Assembly (NCBI GenBank): GCA_013365365.1
Contig: JABVXU010000532.1
Coordinates: 1 to 36,722 of the forward strand
Source of the DNA: Cruorifilaria tuberocauda
Lineage: Eukaryota; Nematoda; Chromadorea; Rhabditida; Onchocercidae
Length of the DNA stretch: 36,722 nt
Direction: 5' to 3'
In this document: positions 1 through 12,717 of the stretch, one piece after another
How positions within the stretch are numbered: position 1 is the stretch's first letter
Layout: the number at the start of each line of letters is the position of its first letter
The notes under the pieces: model-generated
What the model saw: only the letters and a program-made list of their open reading frames with translations
Told to the model about the DNA's origin: nothing
Database searches by the model: none
Made by a program: the position numbers and the translations under genes

Positions 1-324
1 GAAATTGAATAAGCGGAAAAATTATCATATCATATTGGATAGTTAAAGAATTTTTAACAAATTCAAATTAGCAATAAACTAAATTGAATGGATAATTTAA
101 AAATGAAATAAATGACGACATTTGCGCATGTTCTTTCAGAAGGTTAATGCCACACATCAATACAAGTTGTGATTTTATCATGATCAAGAAAATGTCAAAT
201 GGTTATTGATCGGGAACAATCTCAATAAATCTAAAGATGTATATCGACATTAGTCGAGAAAAGCATTATGTGTTCAATGTGCAGTTAATGTTTCCTACAA
301 TGATAAATGAATAAATAGAAAAGG
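1..324. other. AT-rich flank, no gene seen
   Basis: No splice-consistent coding exon is seen on either strand. The sequence is plain AT-rich DNA leading into the GA-repeat block. Confidence 0.6.
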
Positions 325-366
<42 letters not shown>

Positions 367-712
367 AGGGAAAGAGAGTAAGAGAGAGGGAAAAAGATAA
401 GGTGTAATAAACGATATCATAGCAAAAGTAGACATTTCGGATCCCTTCAATACGATGATAATTGATTATTGCCAATGAGAGGGGAAAAGAAGGAAAGGGA
501 AGGAATAGGGAGGGAGAGAGAGAGAGAGAGAGATAAAGTGTAATAACAATAACAATCATAGCAAGTAGACATTTTGGATCGCTTCAAAAAGATGATAATT
601 GATTGTTGGCAATGAGAGGAGAAGAGAAAAGAAGAGAACGGAAGGTAAGAGAAGAGAGAAGAAGAGAGAGAGAGAGAGAGAGAGAGGGAGAAAAGGAAGG
701 GAAGAAGGAGTG
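325..712. repeat. GA-rich tracts with a duplicated 136-bp module
   Basis: Three purine-only tracts (about 325-400, 481-534 and 613-712), made of GA dinucleotides degenerating to GGGA/AAGA, alternate with a non-repetitive module starting GTGTAATAA. That module occurs at 402-480 and again at 538-618 at a period of 136-137 bp with a few substitutions. Minus-strand open frames here are only Ser/Leu-rich readings of the CT strand and are not genes. Confidence 0.9.
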
Positions 713-798
713 ATGCGTTCTTTCCATTCATAATCTTTCACTTTCTTCTGATGTCCTTTCAATCTTCGGTTATCGTTTAAATTGGTTAGAAAAAAAAA

Positions 799-1490
799 AT
801 TCATTTTTTCGATTTTATATTAATTCCTATTTAGTACTCATTTATTTATATTAATTCCTATTAATTACTCATTTATTTGTATTAATTTCTATTAGTATGT
901 CTAAGATATGATAGCTTATGTCGTATAGAAATTTAAGTAACTATTCTGTTTTATTAGATAAAATTCGTTTTTTCGATTTTATATTAATTCCTACGAATTA
1001 CTCATTTATTTATAATAATTTTTATTAATTATTCATTTATTTATATTAATTTCTACTATTTATTCATTTATTTATATTAATTTCTATTAGTATGTCTAAG
1101 ATATGATAGCTTATATCGTATAGAAATTTAAGTAACTATTCTGTTTTATTGGACAAAATTCGTTTTTTCGATTTTATATTAATTCCTATTTATTATTCAT
1201 TTATTTATATTAATTCCTATTAATTGCTCATTTATTTGTATTAATTTCTATTAGTATGTTTAAGATATGATAGCTTATATCTTAGAGAAATTTAAGTAAC
1301 TATTCTGTTTTATTAGACAAAATTCATTTTTTCTGTTTTATATTAATTCCAACTAATTACTCATTTATTTATATTAATTTCTATTAGTTATTTATTTATA
1401 GTAATTTCTGTTAGTATGTTTAAGATATGATAGCTTATATCTTATAATAGAAATTTAAATAAGTATTCTGTTTTATTAGAATATCTAAAA
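799..1490. repeat. Four-copy AT-rich satellite of about 165 bp
   Basis: The phrase TTCGTTTTTTCGATTTTATA (or a close variant) recurs at 800, 965, 1159 and 1323. Each copy ends with a conserved stretch containing AAGATATGATAGCTTAT, then AAGTAACTATTCTGTTTTATT. Periods are 165, 194 and 164 bp. The longer second unit carries an extra copy of an internal sub-repeat of about 30 bp (ATTAATTTCTAT...CATTTATTTAT), which itself recurs in every unit. Confidence 0.9.
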
Positions 1491-1511
1491 AAGTATCTAT
1501 TCTTTATACTT

Positions 1512-1537
1512 CAATTAATTAATTAATTAATTAATTA
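1512..1537. repeat. TTAA microsatellite
   Basis: About six copies of AATT/TTAA lie directly downstream of the AT satellite. Confidence 0.85.
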
Positions 1538-3700
1538 TGCAACGTCCTTTTATTCGATAGATATAACAGTAATGATTAGTTGTTTTAGAAATGTATATTA
1601 AAATGAATTATCGATATGTTAATAATCTGATATCTATAATAGTAGATATTTATTCATTTGTTTAAATTTATATCAAATGAATTATCGATTACAGCGGCAT
1701 GCATTGTATAATAATTGTAGTAAAGGGTAAACTATATTTATTTGACATATTGATAATATGATAATATTATCATTATGTATTAGAATTTTTTCCTGGTAGG
1801 AATATTTTTGTTAAATTTCGTTTTTTTTTTCTCTTTTCTTCTTATTGGTTAATTTAATAATACATTGGAAAGTAATTATGATATATCATTTGTTGCGATC
1901 CCATGACCTGATTTTAACGGGAAATCCGATAATCCTCAATTCATTTAATATGCGTGAAAAAATTATGGGTTAGAGAGGAAAGAGTGAAAGAGATGATTAT
2001 CAGTATTAAATTCTTTTTAGCGAGTTTTCAGGTGAAATAAATTCAGACTAGTAAGGAAAGAGCGTAAGACAAACATTCGCTGAGATCAGAGATTATTGAA
2101 TAAACTATTTGTTACTGAATTTTTTATAAATATAATTTAGTAAGCTCAAGTATTGCATTTTCATTCTATTTTCTATTCAGTTAACCTCATAATATAGGCG
2201 GTTGGATAAACATTCATAAAGTTTTCAATTTTTTATTTAAAAAAAATTTGCGATATGGTGTTTGTTATCAGTGTTAAATGTTTAATTTTTGATTCATATG
2301 AATAAGCAATATTTGATCTTTTCAGTGTACTGTCTGTTTGCTCTTTAATTGCTACAAGCACAATCTATTGTAATAATTTGCTGTAATAGTAAGTGTTACT
2401 GTTTTGGAGCATCAACTACGATCGTAGCAGAAGTTAGTAGTAGCAATATCAACAGGATACAATAACGGCTGGAAAAATCGAAACTAATGTGGTATAAATA
2501 TTGTTATTAAATGTGAAAGATTGATACGATAATCGATTATGAAATTTGAATTTAACGATATGAGCTATGATTAAATTTAACATTGATAATATAGGTAAGT
2601 AAAATATAGACATAGTAAACGTGATATCAAAAAGTTATTTGTAAGCTTTTAAATTTTCCAATTGGCGCGATCAGTTTGGAAATGTGAGAGAAACAATGTA
2701 AGATTCATTCTTCATTCATGACATTCTACATGACAACAGTCTCAAACAGCACGCATTTTTGTGACAAAAATTGGAGCATTATGATTCATATAACTTGTTA
2801 TTCCAATATTTAATCATCAAGTCTAATTTTTTACTGTCTAGAAAAGTTCAGGATAAAAAAAAGAGCACTTGAATAATGAAAGGAGATCAGCTGGTCAACT
2901 GTTATGATTTTCATTTTCATAATATCACCAATGAAAATGCACTGTTTGAGGTTATTGTCATGAAGACTGAATTTTACATTAGCGAACTTTTTGGGTTTTT
3001 CCTTTTTACGATAATATAAACGGATGAAAGGATTTTTGATATAAATTTTAAATTTTGCATAAAGATAGGGTTCCATTCAAAAGCAAAGTTTATATTAAGC
3101 AGATTTACTTCTTTTTAATGTGATATTTTTGTCCCATCTTCTAAAGAAGAGTTTTACAATGTACTTAGAGGAACTAAGACGATTCGGACAAAGAAAAAAC
3201 TTTGCAGTTTGGAATTTATTTTCTGTAGCGACAATTCCAATAATGTTCTCGTTTGCAAAGTTGTAAAAATAGAAACCATAACAGATTTTTTTACTTCTTA
3301 TTCCTTAGTCAAAACCGTCCTAATGATCTTCGACAATTGAAGCAATTGATATTGAGTAATTTTATGGAAATAACTGTTCCAGTAAAATGACAAAATGCCA
3401 TATATCAATTGCGGTTAACGGTTGAATGGTCCTAGATTAAGAGTTTAAAGCATTTTTTAATGTACGAGGAAAGTTAAAACGAAATTGAATAGATATCAAT
3501 AGAATGGTTTAGGTTAGCTAATCTGCTACTAGGATTTTAACCTAATAATCTCGATTCCTCTAACCTTGGGAATCATGCAATTGAGAAAAGTCATAATTAT
3601 TTTTAGTGAAATGAAACGTTTTAAATTGTTAGAATTATTTTTGTATTTGTTTTGCACATATATTTCCGTTTATGTGATAGATTAGCAAAAATATTCTGAA
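1538..3700. other. Upstream spacer of the kelch gene, no gene seen
   Basis: AT-rich DNA in which I could not build a splice-consistent exon on either strand. The single 81-codon minus-strand frame near 2831-3076 has AT-driven composition, no partner exon and no recognisable domain. Promoter elements of the following gene are presumably here but none can be pointed to. Confidence 0.5.
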
Positions 3701-6700
3701 ATGAATTTGACTGCAATGAATTTTTGGCAGGACTATTATGCCACATCAATATTACCATCAAGTTCAAATGGTACTGGTAGCATAGATCGGATTAGAAGAC
3801 GAACACAAACACAATCCATTTATCATAGCATCTATTCCAGTAAATTGCGTCATCAACGAAATCGAAATAACATGGAAGATTCTATGGATTTTATTCCAAG
3901 TGGCATCACTAGTGGTATGTATTAAATTTTCTTATAATTTTCTTTGCCCAATCATTCACCGATATCTGCTAACTTTTGTAAAGGATAAGATTGTTTATCT
4001 CATTTAATCTGTTCGATATCTAATACATATTCTAAATTATTCGTTTGTTTTTTCCTGAAACATTGATGTTTAGATTCACCAGTAGTAAGCTGTTCAAGCA
4101 GTTATATACTTGCACAGCGTTTGGTATCATCACCAAGTGTTACAACATCACCGCTAGTTAATAGCGGTTCAAATATTCTAGAATCTACTGAATTTCATGA
4201 TGGTTTACATGCAAATGTCGTTCTCGCTAATATGTCACATTTTCGAGATGAAAAATTCATGTGTGATATTGAAATTGAGGTATGTGCAGCTATTAGCTTA
4301 TCAAGTACAATTTTAACAAAATTTCTTACCACAGTAATGAGAATATTATTGGCTGCGGGACAATTTTTTAATTTTATGGCTTCGAATTGCATATTACTTT
4401 CTATCCATGGAATTTTATTTAAAAAAAGAAAAAAAAACATCGAAAGACTGGAAAAGCTTTTAAATATAAATGCAGTAAGTATTTATATTAGGTGATATAT
4501 AATATGTGGGTTGATAGTATGCTCTCTCGAGCTTATTTCTTCCAATATCGTGAAACTTTTTTCGGATTGAATATATTTTTATTTCGCAAATAGTGATTGT
4601 AAATTTATCCTTCGATTACTAATAATACTAATATTATTTGACAATTAAAAGTGGCAATAGACAATTTCCTTTGTTGACTATGGATCATTAGAATAATCAT
4701 TTCAAAGTTTGAACGAAGATTTGAAAAAGTTAGTTGAAATAGAAAATCAGAATAATGCAATTGACAAAACGTTCCGTATTAGGAAGGTCATGAGATTCCT
4801 TTTCTGATTGACAATTCTGCTCTTTGGTCGATGGTGAGATAACCGGTATAAGAGTAACACTATATGTATATATATATAACGCTTCGTTGAGTGGATAAGT
4901 GAATAAAGAGACATACAGTGTATATATAATGCAATTGTAAATCTTTTAGACATATAAGAGATAAAATCAATGATAAATTATTTAGACATATAAGAAATGA
5001 ACGAAATGGTTAGTTAGTACAACGATCGTAAAATTGTTTATAGAGAAAGCTGATGTAAAAAGGGAAATTATTTAATATTTGTTCATAATAGATATGTTAC
5101 ATTATTCTTTGCGGTTTTTCATAATAGCACAAAATTTTCATCTTTTTAGCATCAAGAGTATTTAAAATAGATTGCTAGTTTTCGATTTGGTTAGGTATAA
5201 AACTGATTAAAGAATATAAATTCAAGAGATAATTTTTGTTGTATTTGATGAATGAACGGAAGCGTAACATGTTTAAGATAAAGAGGATACACTTTCGTAG
5301 AAGTTTGATGAACAACAATCACCAAGTGCTGCTCTCAATTCATATATTTTTAGGTTGAAGGGATCACTTTCAGTGCTCATCGATATGTTCTTGCTGCAGC
5401 TATACCATATTTTCATTCAATGTTTGCATCTGAAATGATTGAATCACGTCAAAGCAGAATTGCTATTCAGGTTTATTTAGAGTTTTTTTGTTTTTTTTTT
5501 TTTGCTTAGTCATTTATTAAGCAAACTGATTGCTGCTCTCCTTTCTGGCATTTTACAGATAAATGCACCTCATCAATTTGCATTCTAAAAAACGATTTTG
5601 TCATATATGATGATTGACACAGTATTACATTGTACATATCTGTTTACTTTTATTTTATAGGATATCCCTGCTGTAGCTTTTCAACAACTTCTGGATTTCG
5701 CATACACTAGCAGAGTTCATATCAATGGTGATAATGTTCAGCAGCTGCTATATGCCGCGAGCATTTTGCAGGTAGTTGTTTCAATTTTTTTAATAAATAA
5801 TGCAATGTAGCTTTTAATCAGAAATACAAGAAGTTTGTCCACGTTCAAGTGAGATATTTTTTTTTTTTTTTGTAGATGGATACAGTATGTGGTGCATGTC
5901 AACGTTTCTTAACACAGTATTTAACAACCGCCAATTGCCTTTCTATTCGTCAATTCGCTGAACAGCATAATTGTATCAGCTTGATGTCATCTGTTGATGA
6001 CTTTGCAATGGAGCATTTCCCAGTAAATTTTATCTGATATTCAAATTAAAATTTTTGATAATATATTATTTTAAAGTTATGTACATGTTCAGGAATTACG
6101 AGTGCTTCCGGATTTCATGCGGATACCATTTGGTCATTTAATTGATCTTCTAAGTAGTTCTGATCTGAAAGTAAACAACGAGCAAGAGGTTATTTCTCTT
6201 TTAGAAAAATAAATTATAGCAAATGGTGGGTATTGCTGGCAAAGAATGAATGAGCGTTTTGTAAGATGCAAGACAAGGGAATGAATGGCTGAACTTGTTC
6301 GCGCGGTGAAATAGTAGCTGTCAAATCGGATTTATCTTTAATATGCTGAGTTTTTTCGACAATAATTTTTGATTCTATTATAGAGTTTTTTAGGTTTTCG
6401 AAACAGTAATATTTTGGGTAGAGGAAAACATTGAAGAACGAAGAGGTTGCTTACCGGATTTACTTGCTCTCGTTCGTCTACCGCAGTTACCCACTGCTTA
6501 CTTTTTAAACAAAGTGAAGAAACATCCTTTAATTATGGTATGTCCCCTTATTACTTAAAAAGTTACCAGTCTCATTAATAAAGAAATTACTGCAATTGTT
6601 ATTTGTTGATTAGAAGCAAACGAAAATTTAAAACTCAGTGAAAAAATTCAGGAATTAAAAATTTCAACCCTGCAACTTTTCAGGAATGTGTTCGTTGTCG

Positions 6701-9700
6701 CGATTTAGTAGCAGATGCTATGTGTGAAATGATGCGTGCTCAGATTGGCCCTGGAATCAATAGTATGGAGAGTACATCGTTCTCACCAATATTTTCTACT
6801 CCAGGCACTGCAAACTTCCAAGGTATTTGAGTCATACTTTTTTTTTCTTCTGGAATTCTTCCGAAAGAAAATAGATTTACTTCATTTCGATGAGTTGATT
6901 GACTTCTTACTCTTAGAAAAAAAGGCTTTCCAAAATCTTAATGGAGTTTTAAAAGTGATCGAAATACAGGTGTTATAACGGACATAACAGACAAAACACC
7001 AATAAAACATGTTTATGCGCCAACACCTTCTTTTGGAGTATGGACAAATTGTAGACCGAGGAAAAGTGCGGCAGGTGTTATATTTTGCGTTGGTGGACGA
7101 GGTGATTTCTGATTCATTCTGTTTGTTTACTATACTTTATGTTATGCATATAGAAACCACATTTTTGATATCAGAAATTCAAAAACCGTATATTTTGCAG
7201 GTACATCGGGTGATCCGTTTCGTTCAGTGGAAGCATATGACTGGCGACGTGATAGGTGGTTTTCGATAAGTGACATGAATATCCGGCGGCGACATGTTGG
7301 TGTAGTTAGTGCTCAGGGGAAACTGTTAGTTAAATAGCTAATTCAAATTTCAATTTTTTAAAAATATGCGACAGCATTGCTCAAATTATCCGTCTTTGCC
7401 TTCTAAAAGATATTGTGGTGGGAATTTTGAGGGAAAGAAAATTTTATTTCACGAACAGTAAGATTTATTTGTTGAAAGATTGATGAGATAGAATGTTACA
7501 GTTGATAGCGGTGAGAAACGAATTTCTTCTGTTTCTAATGAATGATTCTATATGGAAAATGCTCTTTTTTTGGTTAGATGAGATTTTCTCTCAATTAACA
7601 CTACCTATATACATGTTTTATACATTGGGAGCCATAAAGAAAAAGAAAAATGATAAATCAATCGGTGATAATAATAAGGTAGACATACATAAGATGCATG
7701 AATGGCATATGGAATGTCACGTAGACATATAGAGATAAATGAATGAAATATCGCATAGTAGATAACACATGATAAAGAGCTGATGGGAAAAGCAGGTATT
7801 TACTATAAAAGAAAAAGAGCTGAAGAAGGAATTTATTTGATGTTATTGGGGCTATATCATATTAATGATTTTATTTTGTGAAATTTCTTCGATTCTTCGA
7901 AATACCGTGAAGATTTAGCTTTTTGCTATTGCATAATTTGTTGTGGTTTTCAAAATTCAAGTGAGCAATAAAATTGAAGAGTAGTTCTTAGTGTCGATGA
8001 GGAAAAAATCGTAAAATTCAAAATGACGGTATAACTTGTAGCAAATTGTTAAACAGCTAAATACCTACTTCTGATATTTTTTCCAAATTTTAGAATACTT
8101 TTTTCGGTGGAGAAGCGATTTCTAAAACATTTTGGAACTTTTTTCGTTATAATTCCATTAGTCGGGACAAAATTATTTGCTTACGAAAGTATTTAACTTT
8201 TTTTCACTTTGTTTTGGTTGATTTAGTTATGCAATTGGCGGACACGATGGAACAAATCACTTAAGTTCTGCTGAGTGTTTTGATCCTGCTACCAATATGT
8301 GGCATACCGTTGCTTCCATGAATACCCGTCGTAGAGGAATAGCTGTTGGAGCTTTAGAAGGTGCAATATATGCTGTTGGTGGACTTGATGACACTGCGTG
8401 TTTCCAGGTATGCTTTTATTTTGTTTATGTTTTCGTTTTTGTTGCTTTGTTTTCAGCAGTTTATGACTTATTTTCTTCCATCATAATGACATAAAATATC
8501 AAGTTTTAGAAGTTTAACTTTATGCGGACGAAGTCATATTAATTCGTACCATATGTTCTCTACTATAGAAATGCCCAACCCTTGGAAACTTAAATTTCTC
8601 TTCGATTTAAGTTGATTTTAGGCCAAAACTAGTCTCGCATGATGGTTAATAAATTGTTTCCTTGCAGACCGTTGAAAGATATGATATTGAGTCAGACAAA
8701 TGGTTAGGTGTAGAGCAGATGAATGTGCAACGTGGTGGCGTTGGCGTTGCTGCTGTAGGTAAGCTTGCTTAAACTAAATTCTATTCAGTGAGAAAACATT
8801 CCTATTTTAATCCTTTTTCTTTAGGTAAATATTTGTTTGCGGTTGGTGGTAATGATGGAACTTCATCACTCGATTCATGTGAACGATATGACCCTCTTCT
8901 GAACAAATGGAAATTAGTTGCAAGCATGCAACACCGAAGGTTTATTATACAATTAGAAGATTATTATCTAGCTTTTGCAACATTTTATGAAATTTAAGTA
9001 AAATTAGACATTTTTGTCCAAGGGAGTGTTTACGGTGATATAATCTAGATTTCGTTCCTATCGTACTTACCATATATAATCTCAGTTTTTTGTTAGGGAT
9101 GTTTTTCTTATTGGTTTTATTATTTTTGAAATGAAAACGAAAATAGGTTTTGCATTCCAGATCCTTTATTTAGCACCTTAGGTGCAAATATTTGCTGCAT
9201 AGCAGAGAGCCATATAGTAAATTTTGAAAGTTTTTCAGAATTTTTTCTGAAACTGAAAATTTTTGCTATAGGGCTGGTGCTGGTGTCACAGTACTTGATG
9301 GGTGTTTATACGCAATTGGTGGTTTCGATGACAATGCACCATTACCCTCGTGTGAACGCTACAATCCAGAAGATAATACTTGGACATTGTTATCACAAAT
9401 GTCGTGCCCTAGAGGTTTGATTTTGCTTTCCACGGCGAGACCGAATTTGAACTGCCATTTTGGAAAACTTTGTTTTTTAAGGTGGTGTCGGTGTTGCATC
9501 TATGGGTGGGCGAATTTATGCAATCGGTGGTCATGATGGTGTAAGATATTTGAACTCTGTCGAAGCATACGATCCAGTTACTAACCAGTGGTCTTCGGTG
9601 GCTATTATTAGCCAGTGCAGGTAAATTATTTATATATATATGAGAGAAGACTATGACGTTACGATTGTTTTTATTTCAGAGCAGGTGCAGGCGTTGCGTG

Positions 9701-9803
9701 GGCAGACTGTCGTGTTGACACTCTATTACGACCACCATCAATGGCTCTTGGAAAAGACAGCGGTTGTGCACCGTGTGTTACGGGAGTTGCCCATTGCGTT
9801 TAA
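3701..9803 (+). CDS. kel-8: BTB-BACK-Kelch protein, KLHL8/KEL-8-like (16 exons)
   Basis: Substrate adaptor of a CUL3 E3 ubiquitin ligase by family; known KEL-8/KLHL8 promotes rapsyn turnover. Exons: 3701-3914, 4074-4279, 5354-5470, 5661-5771, 5876-6022, 6093-6188, 6394-6537, 6684-6822, 6970-7101, 7201-7324, 8227-8407, 8668-8758, 8825-8939, 9272-9414, 9482-9620, 9680-9803; all phases agree, giving 740 residues. Residues 1-110 are a Ser/Thr-rich leader. BTB is about 112-215 ([26 protein letters not shown]), BACK about 220-360 ([22 protein letters not shown]). Six kelch repeats follow ([40 protein letters not shown], with VGGRGG first). Blade linkers [26 protein letters not shown] and RGGVGVA resemble KLHL8 more than other kelch proteins. 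The start is the first ATG after an in-frame TAG. It is longer than human KLHL8 (about 620), mainly at the N terminus. The family is certain; the KLHL8 orthology is likely. Confidence 0.88.
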
Positions 9804-11772
9804 TCTTTCTGATTTTTTCTGCAACACAATATTCCTGGAATTTATAAGTTACTGATTAAATAGAAACGAGAATTTGCTTATTTATTTAGATTTTGAAATT
9901 CGGAAAGAAAATATGAGGAACAAATTGAAAATGTGAAAGTGTTGAAAAAGGAGATTTTTTTCTTCCTACTTTTCTCTTTTCTTCTGATTTTGGACAAAGC
10001 TGAAGTAAGGGAAATTTATTGGAAGTAAGTCACAAAAAACAACTCAGTTTTGTGACTATTAACAAATGTGTTGTTGAAAAATGACAAGAATATTTAACCA
10101 GATTGACAATCTATCTATGTCTGTGACAAACTGCTTCTAATTTCTATTTTGTTCAAACAAGAAAACTTTGTTTCTGCGAATAAAATTAGCTATCGTCATT
10201 GTTTAGCTTTAGATTATTCTTTTATTTAGTATTTTAACATATTCACTTTATGATCTTTCTCATTATTTCATTACAATCATTTATACATGTTTAGTTTATA
10301 GTGGGAAATAGCTTTTTCAAGATAACTTGTCCTTTAGCTTGATCAAGAAAGTCGCTGTTTATGTAATCTTGAAAACTGAAATCTGGTTTTCACCAATTTT
10401 TTAGAAGATACAATAATAGTTTAAGACGCAATATTGGCCAAACTTTGAAGCGTATTACTTCCCAAATTGTTACGATATAAATTATGTAAAACTGTTAAAA
10501 ATTTAAATTTATGAGAGATAGTGTCCTTTAGCTCAATGGAAACCACTAAAATATTAGCAAATTTTATTCATAGCTTGAATAGTGTGTAGATCGTGTCAGA
10601 TGTAGAGCTGTATCAAAAATACTGACTGCAGATTGATTTAATAGGTTCATCGTGTACGGTGACTAGGAATTGTGATTTAGGAATTGCTTTACTCAGCAAA
10701 AGCATGTTTCCGGTGTCTAATATGGTTCGTTTGCAGTTTCTGTTTGCTTTAACACGTTATATTTAATTCTCTTTCATTGTATATAGTTATGATCCCTCTT
10801 ACTCTTTCAGATGGTTTGAAGATATGCATTTTTTTTTGTAACGCAGAGATACAGGTGATATTCTCGGAAATTCAATTAAATATCTATGATGTCCTCGTGT
10901 TTTATCTATCATAACATTACTTCGTTATTTTGAATTTTGCAGAATAAAAATGTAGAATTTTAATAATCAAAGACTTGACATAGTAATTACTCATATTCAT
11001 TTCGCTTCATTTTTTCAAGTAAAATATAAACTTTCGAAAAGCGCTTAATAGTCATTGCATAAAGTAAGCCACAACTTCAAATTAATCCGGACATACAAAC
11101 AGCAGATAATCTACAAATCTGAATTTCGGAGAATAGAATACACCACTCATAAAACTTCGCTCCAATTCTGGTCGTATGACATACGGTGTAAATAAAACTA
11201 AAGCTTTCCTAACATTTTTTTTTAGTGCAAATATATGAAATGTGAGAGTGAGAGAGAGAGTATTCCTTAGATCACCGACGCAACATCAATATTCCTAGCT
11301 TTCCACTTGTTACTTCAGTTTTCAGTTGTTATATTAATGTCATATCTAGGAAAGGTCATCATTTTAGGTTAACTCCTTCATTATTTGAAGGAAATATTTA
11401 TTGCACTTGAATCTGTTAATTTCCTTAACTATCATCACGTGAGGTAATAAAGTATTTATTTCAACAAAAATCAATAATTCTCTTTCACATCTGATTAATT
11501 TGATGGAAATTCAAAATGAAATAAAATCTCATCAGTTCTGTAAAACCATAACGATTAAATTCCTCACAAAAAATTAACAATTACCGTAACAGTAACTAGT
11601 AGATCTAAGCTAATAATAAATAAATACTACACCAATCAAAAACTTCAATATCAATGAAATTCAAATAATTAGGCGTTATACATACCGAGTGAACGATGTT
11701 TACTACCGGATCGAAACTTCGATCAAATCGTTAACGTTCGGTGGCTTTCTTATCTAACGTGTTAATTCATGA
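9804..11772. other. Intergenic spacer, no gene seen
   Basis: Kelch 3' UTR followed by AT-rich DNA without a splice-consistent coding exon. A short GA tract lies at about 11242-11261. Confidence 0.55.
10179..10184 (+). terminator. Candidate poly(A) signal of the kelch gene
   Basis: First AATAAA downstream of the kelch stop codon (376 bp away). No 3' end evidence is available. Confidence 0.4.
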
Positions 11773-12147
11773 GTTGTGAAGTTGGTTGTCACGGACGTGT
11801 GAGTGTAAGGGTTGTGAGGGTGGTTGTTACGGGCGTGTGAATGTGAGAGTTGTGAGGGTGGTTGTTACGGGCGTGTGAATGTTAGGGTTGTGAGGTTGGT
11901 TGCTACGGGCGTGTGAATGTGAGGGTTGTGAGATTGATTGTTACGGGCGTGTAAGTGTAAGGGTTGTGAGGGTGGTTGTTACGGGCTTGTGAGTGTAAGG
12001 GTTGTGAGATTGATTGTTACGGACGTGTGAATGTCGGGATTGTGAGGGTGGTTGTTACGGACGTGTGAATGTAAGGGTTGTGAGGTTGGTTGCTACGGAC
12101 GTGTGAATGTAAGGGATTGTGAGGTTGGTTGTTACGGACTGTGAATA
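11773..12147 (+). repeat. 38-bp G/T-rich minisatellite, about 10 copies
   Basis: Unit starts at 11773, 11811, 11849, 11887, 11925, 11963, 12001, 12039, 12077 and 12115, an exact 38-bp period. Consensus pieces are GTTGTGAGGGTGGTTGTTAC then GG(A/G)CGTGTGAATGTAAGG. The last unit has a one-base insertion and decays. The plus strand is rich in G and T and almost free of C outside the TACGG(A/G)CG core. No start-to-stop frame spans it convincingly. Confidence 0.95.
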
Positions 12148-12700
12148 TTGCGTTCATTTGGTTTTAGAATATTATTTGTGAGTTGATTTGTAGAAGATCG
12201 TTTATTATAATGTCTTTTTGCAAGCTTTACTTGGTAGAAAAGAATTAGCGGGAAGGATTTATACGTTTTGCGCTTTCTTTTTAGTTTTATAATGATTTAA
12301 GCCTCAAGTTCAAAATGACTCAAATCAAAATGACTTAATCAAAATGATCTAAGCTCAAAATGACTTAAATAGTTTGTACTGAGTTACGTTTTTTAAATTT
12401 ACCTCTTGTTGTCCTAAGTTACATTTAATAATCTTACTTTTTATCTGCCATTGCTTGAATATCAATTGATACTGAATTTTTATCATTAGTGTTAGAGAAG
12501 TATAATACAGGATGTTGCCCAGTTACTTTTAGAATATGGGATATTGACATAATTTCGAATTATGATATTTGATTAGTTAAGAATTTTATACTTTGATACT
12601 TTTCACTAAATGTATACTTGATCGGATGATATTTCAAATTATATGAATTGCGTGAATATTTGTTGATTTCACAAAATTGTGTTTTTTTTTCAAATGTGGC
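12148..12700. other. Spacer and outron upstream of cyn-13
   Basis: AT-rich spacer. It includes four diverged copies of a 14-16 bp unit, TCAAAATGACTTAA, at about 12310-12370. No gene is seen. Confidence 0.5.
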
Positions 12701-12710
12701 ATTACTTTAG
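12701..12710 (+). promoter_or_regulatory. Probable SL trans-splice acceptor of cyn-13
   Basis: ATTACTTTAG, preceded by a T10 tract, ends 7 bases before the start codon. An acceptor this close to an ATG with no upstream exon is the usual sign of spliced-leader addition in nematodes. Confidence 0.6.
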
Positions 12711-12717
12711 ATTAGCA

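Noticed and set aside
266..804. Minus-strand open frames rich in Ser, Leu and Phe
   Set aside because: They are translations of the CT strand of GA repeats, with no splice or domain support.
4280..4495. Read-through of kelch exon 2 into its intron as a short isoform
   Set aside because: The donor GTATGTG is strong and exon 3 continues the BTB domain in phase; the read-through is AT-driven sequence.
7493..7732. 79-codon frame inside the long kelch intron (7325-8226)
   Set aside because: It lies fully within an intron, with no domain and no phase-compatible junctions.
11773..12147. CRISPR array
   Set aside because: There are no unique spacers; the whole 38-bp unit is tandem, and the genome is eukaryotic.
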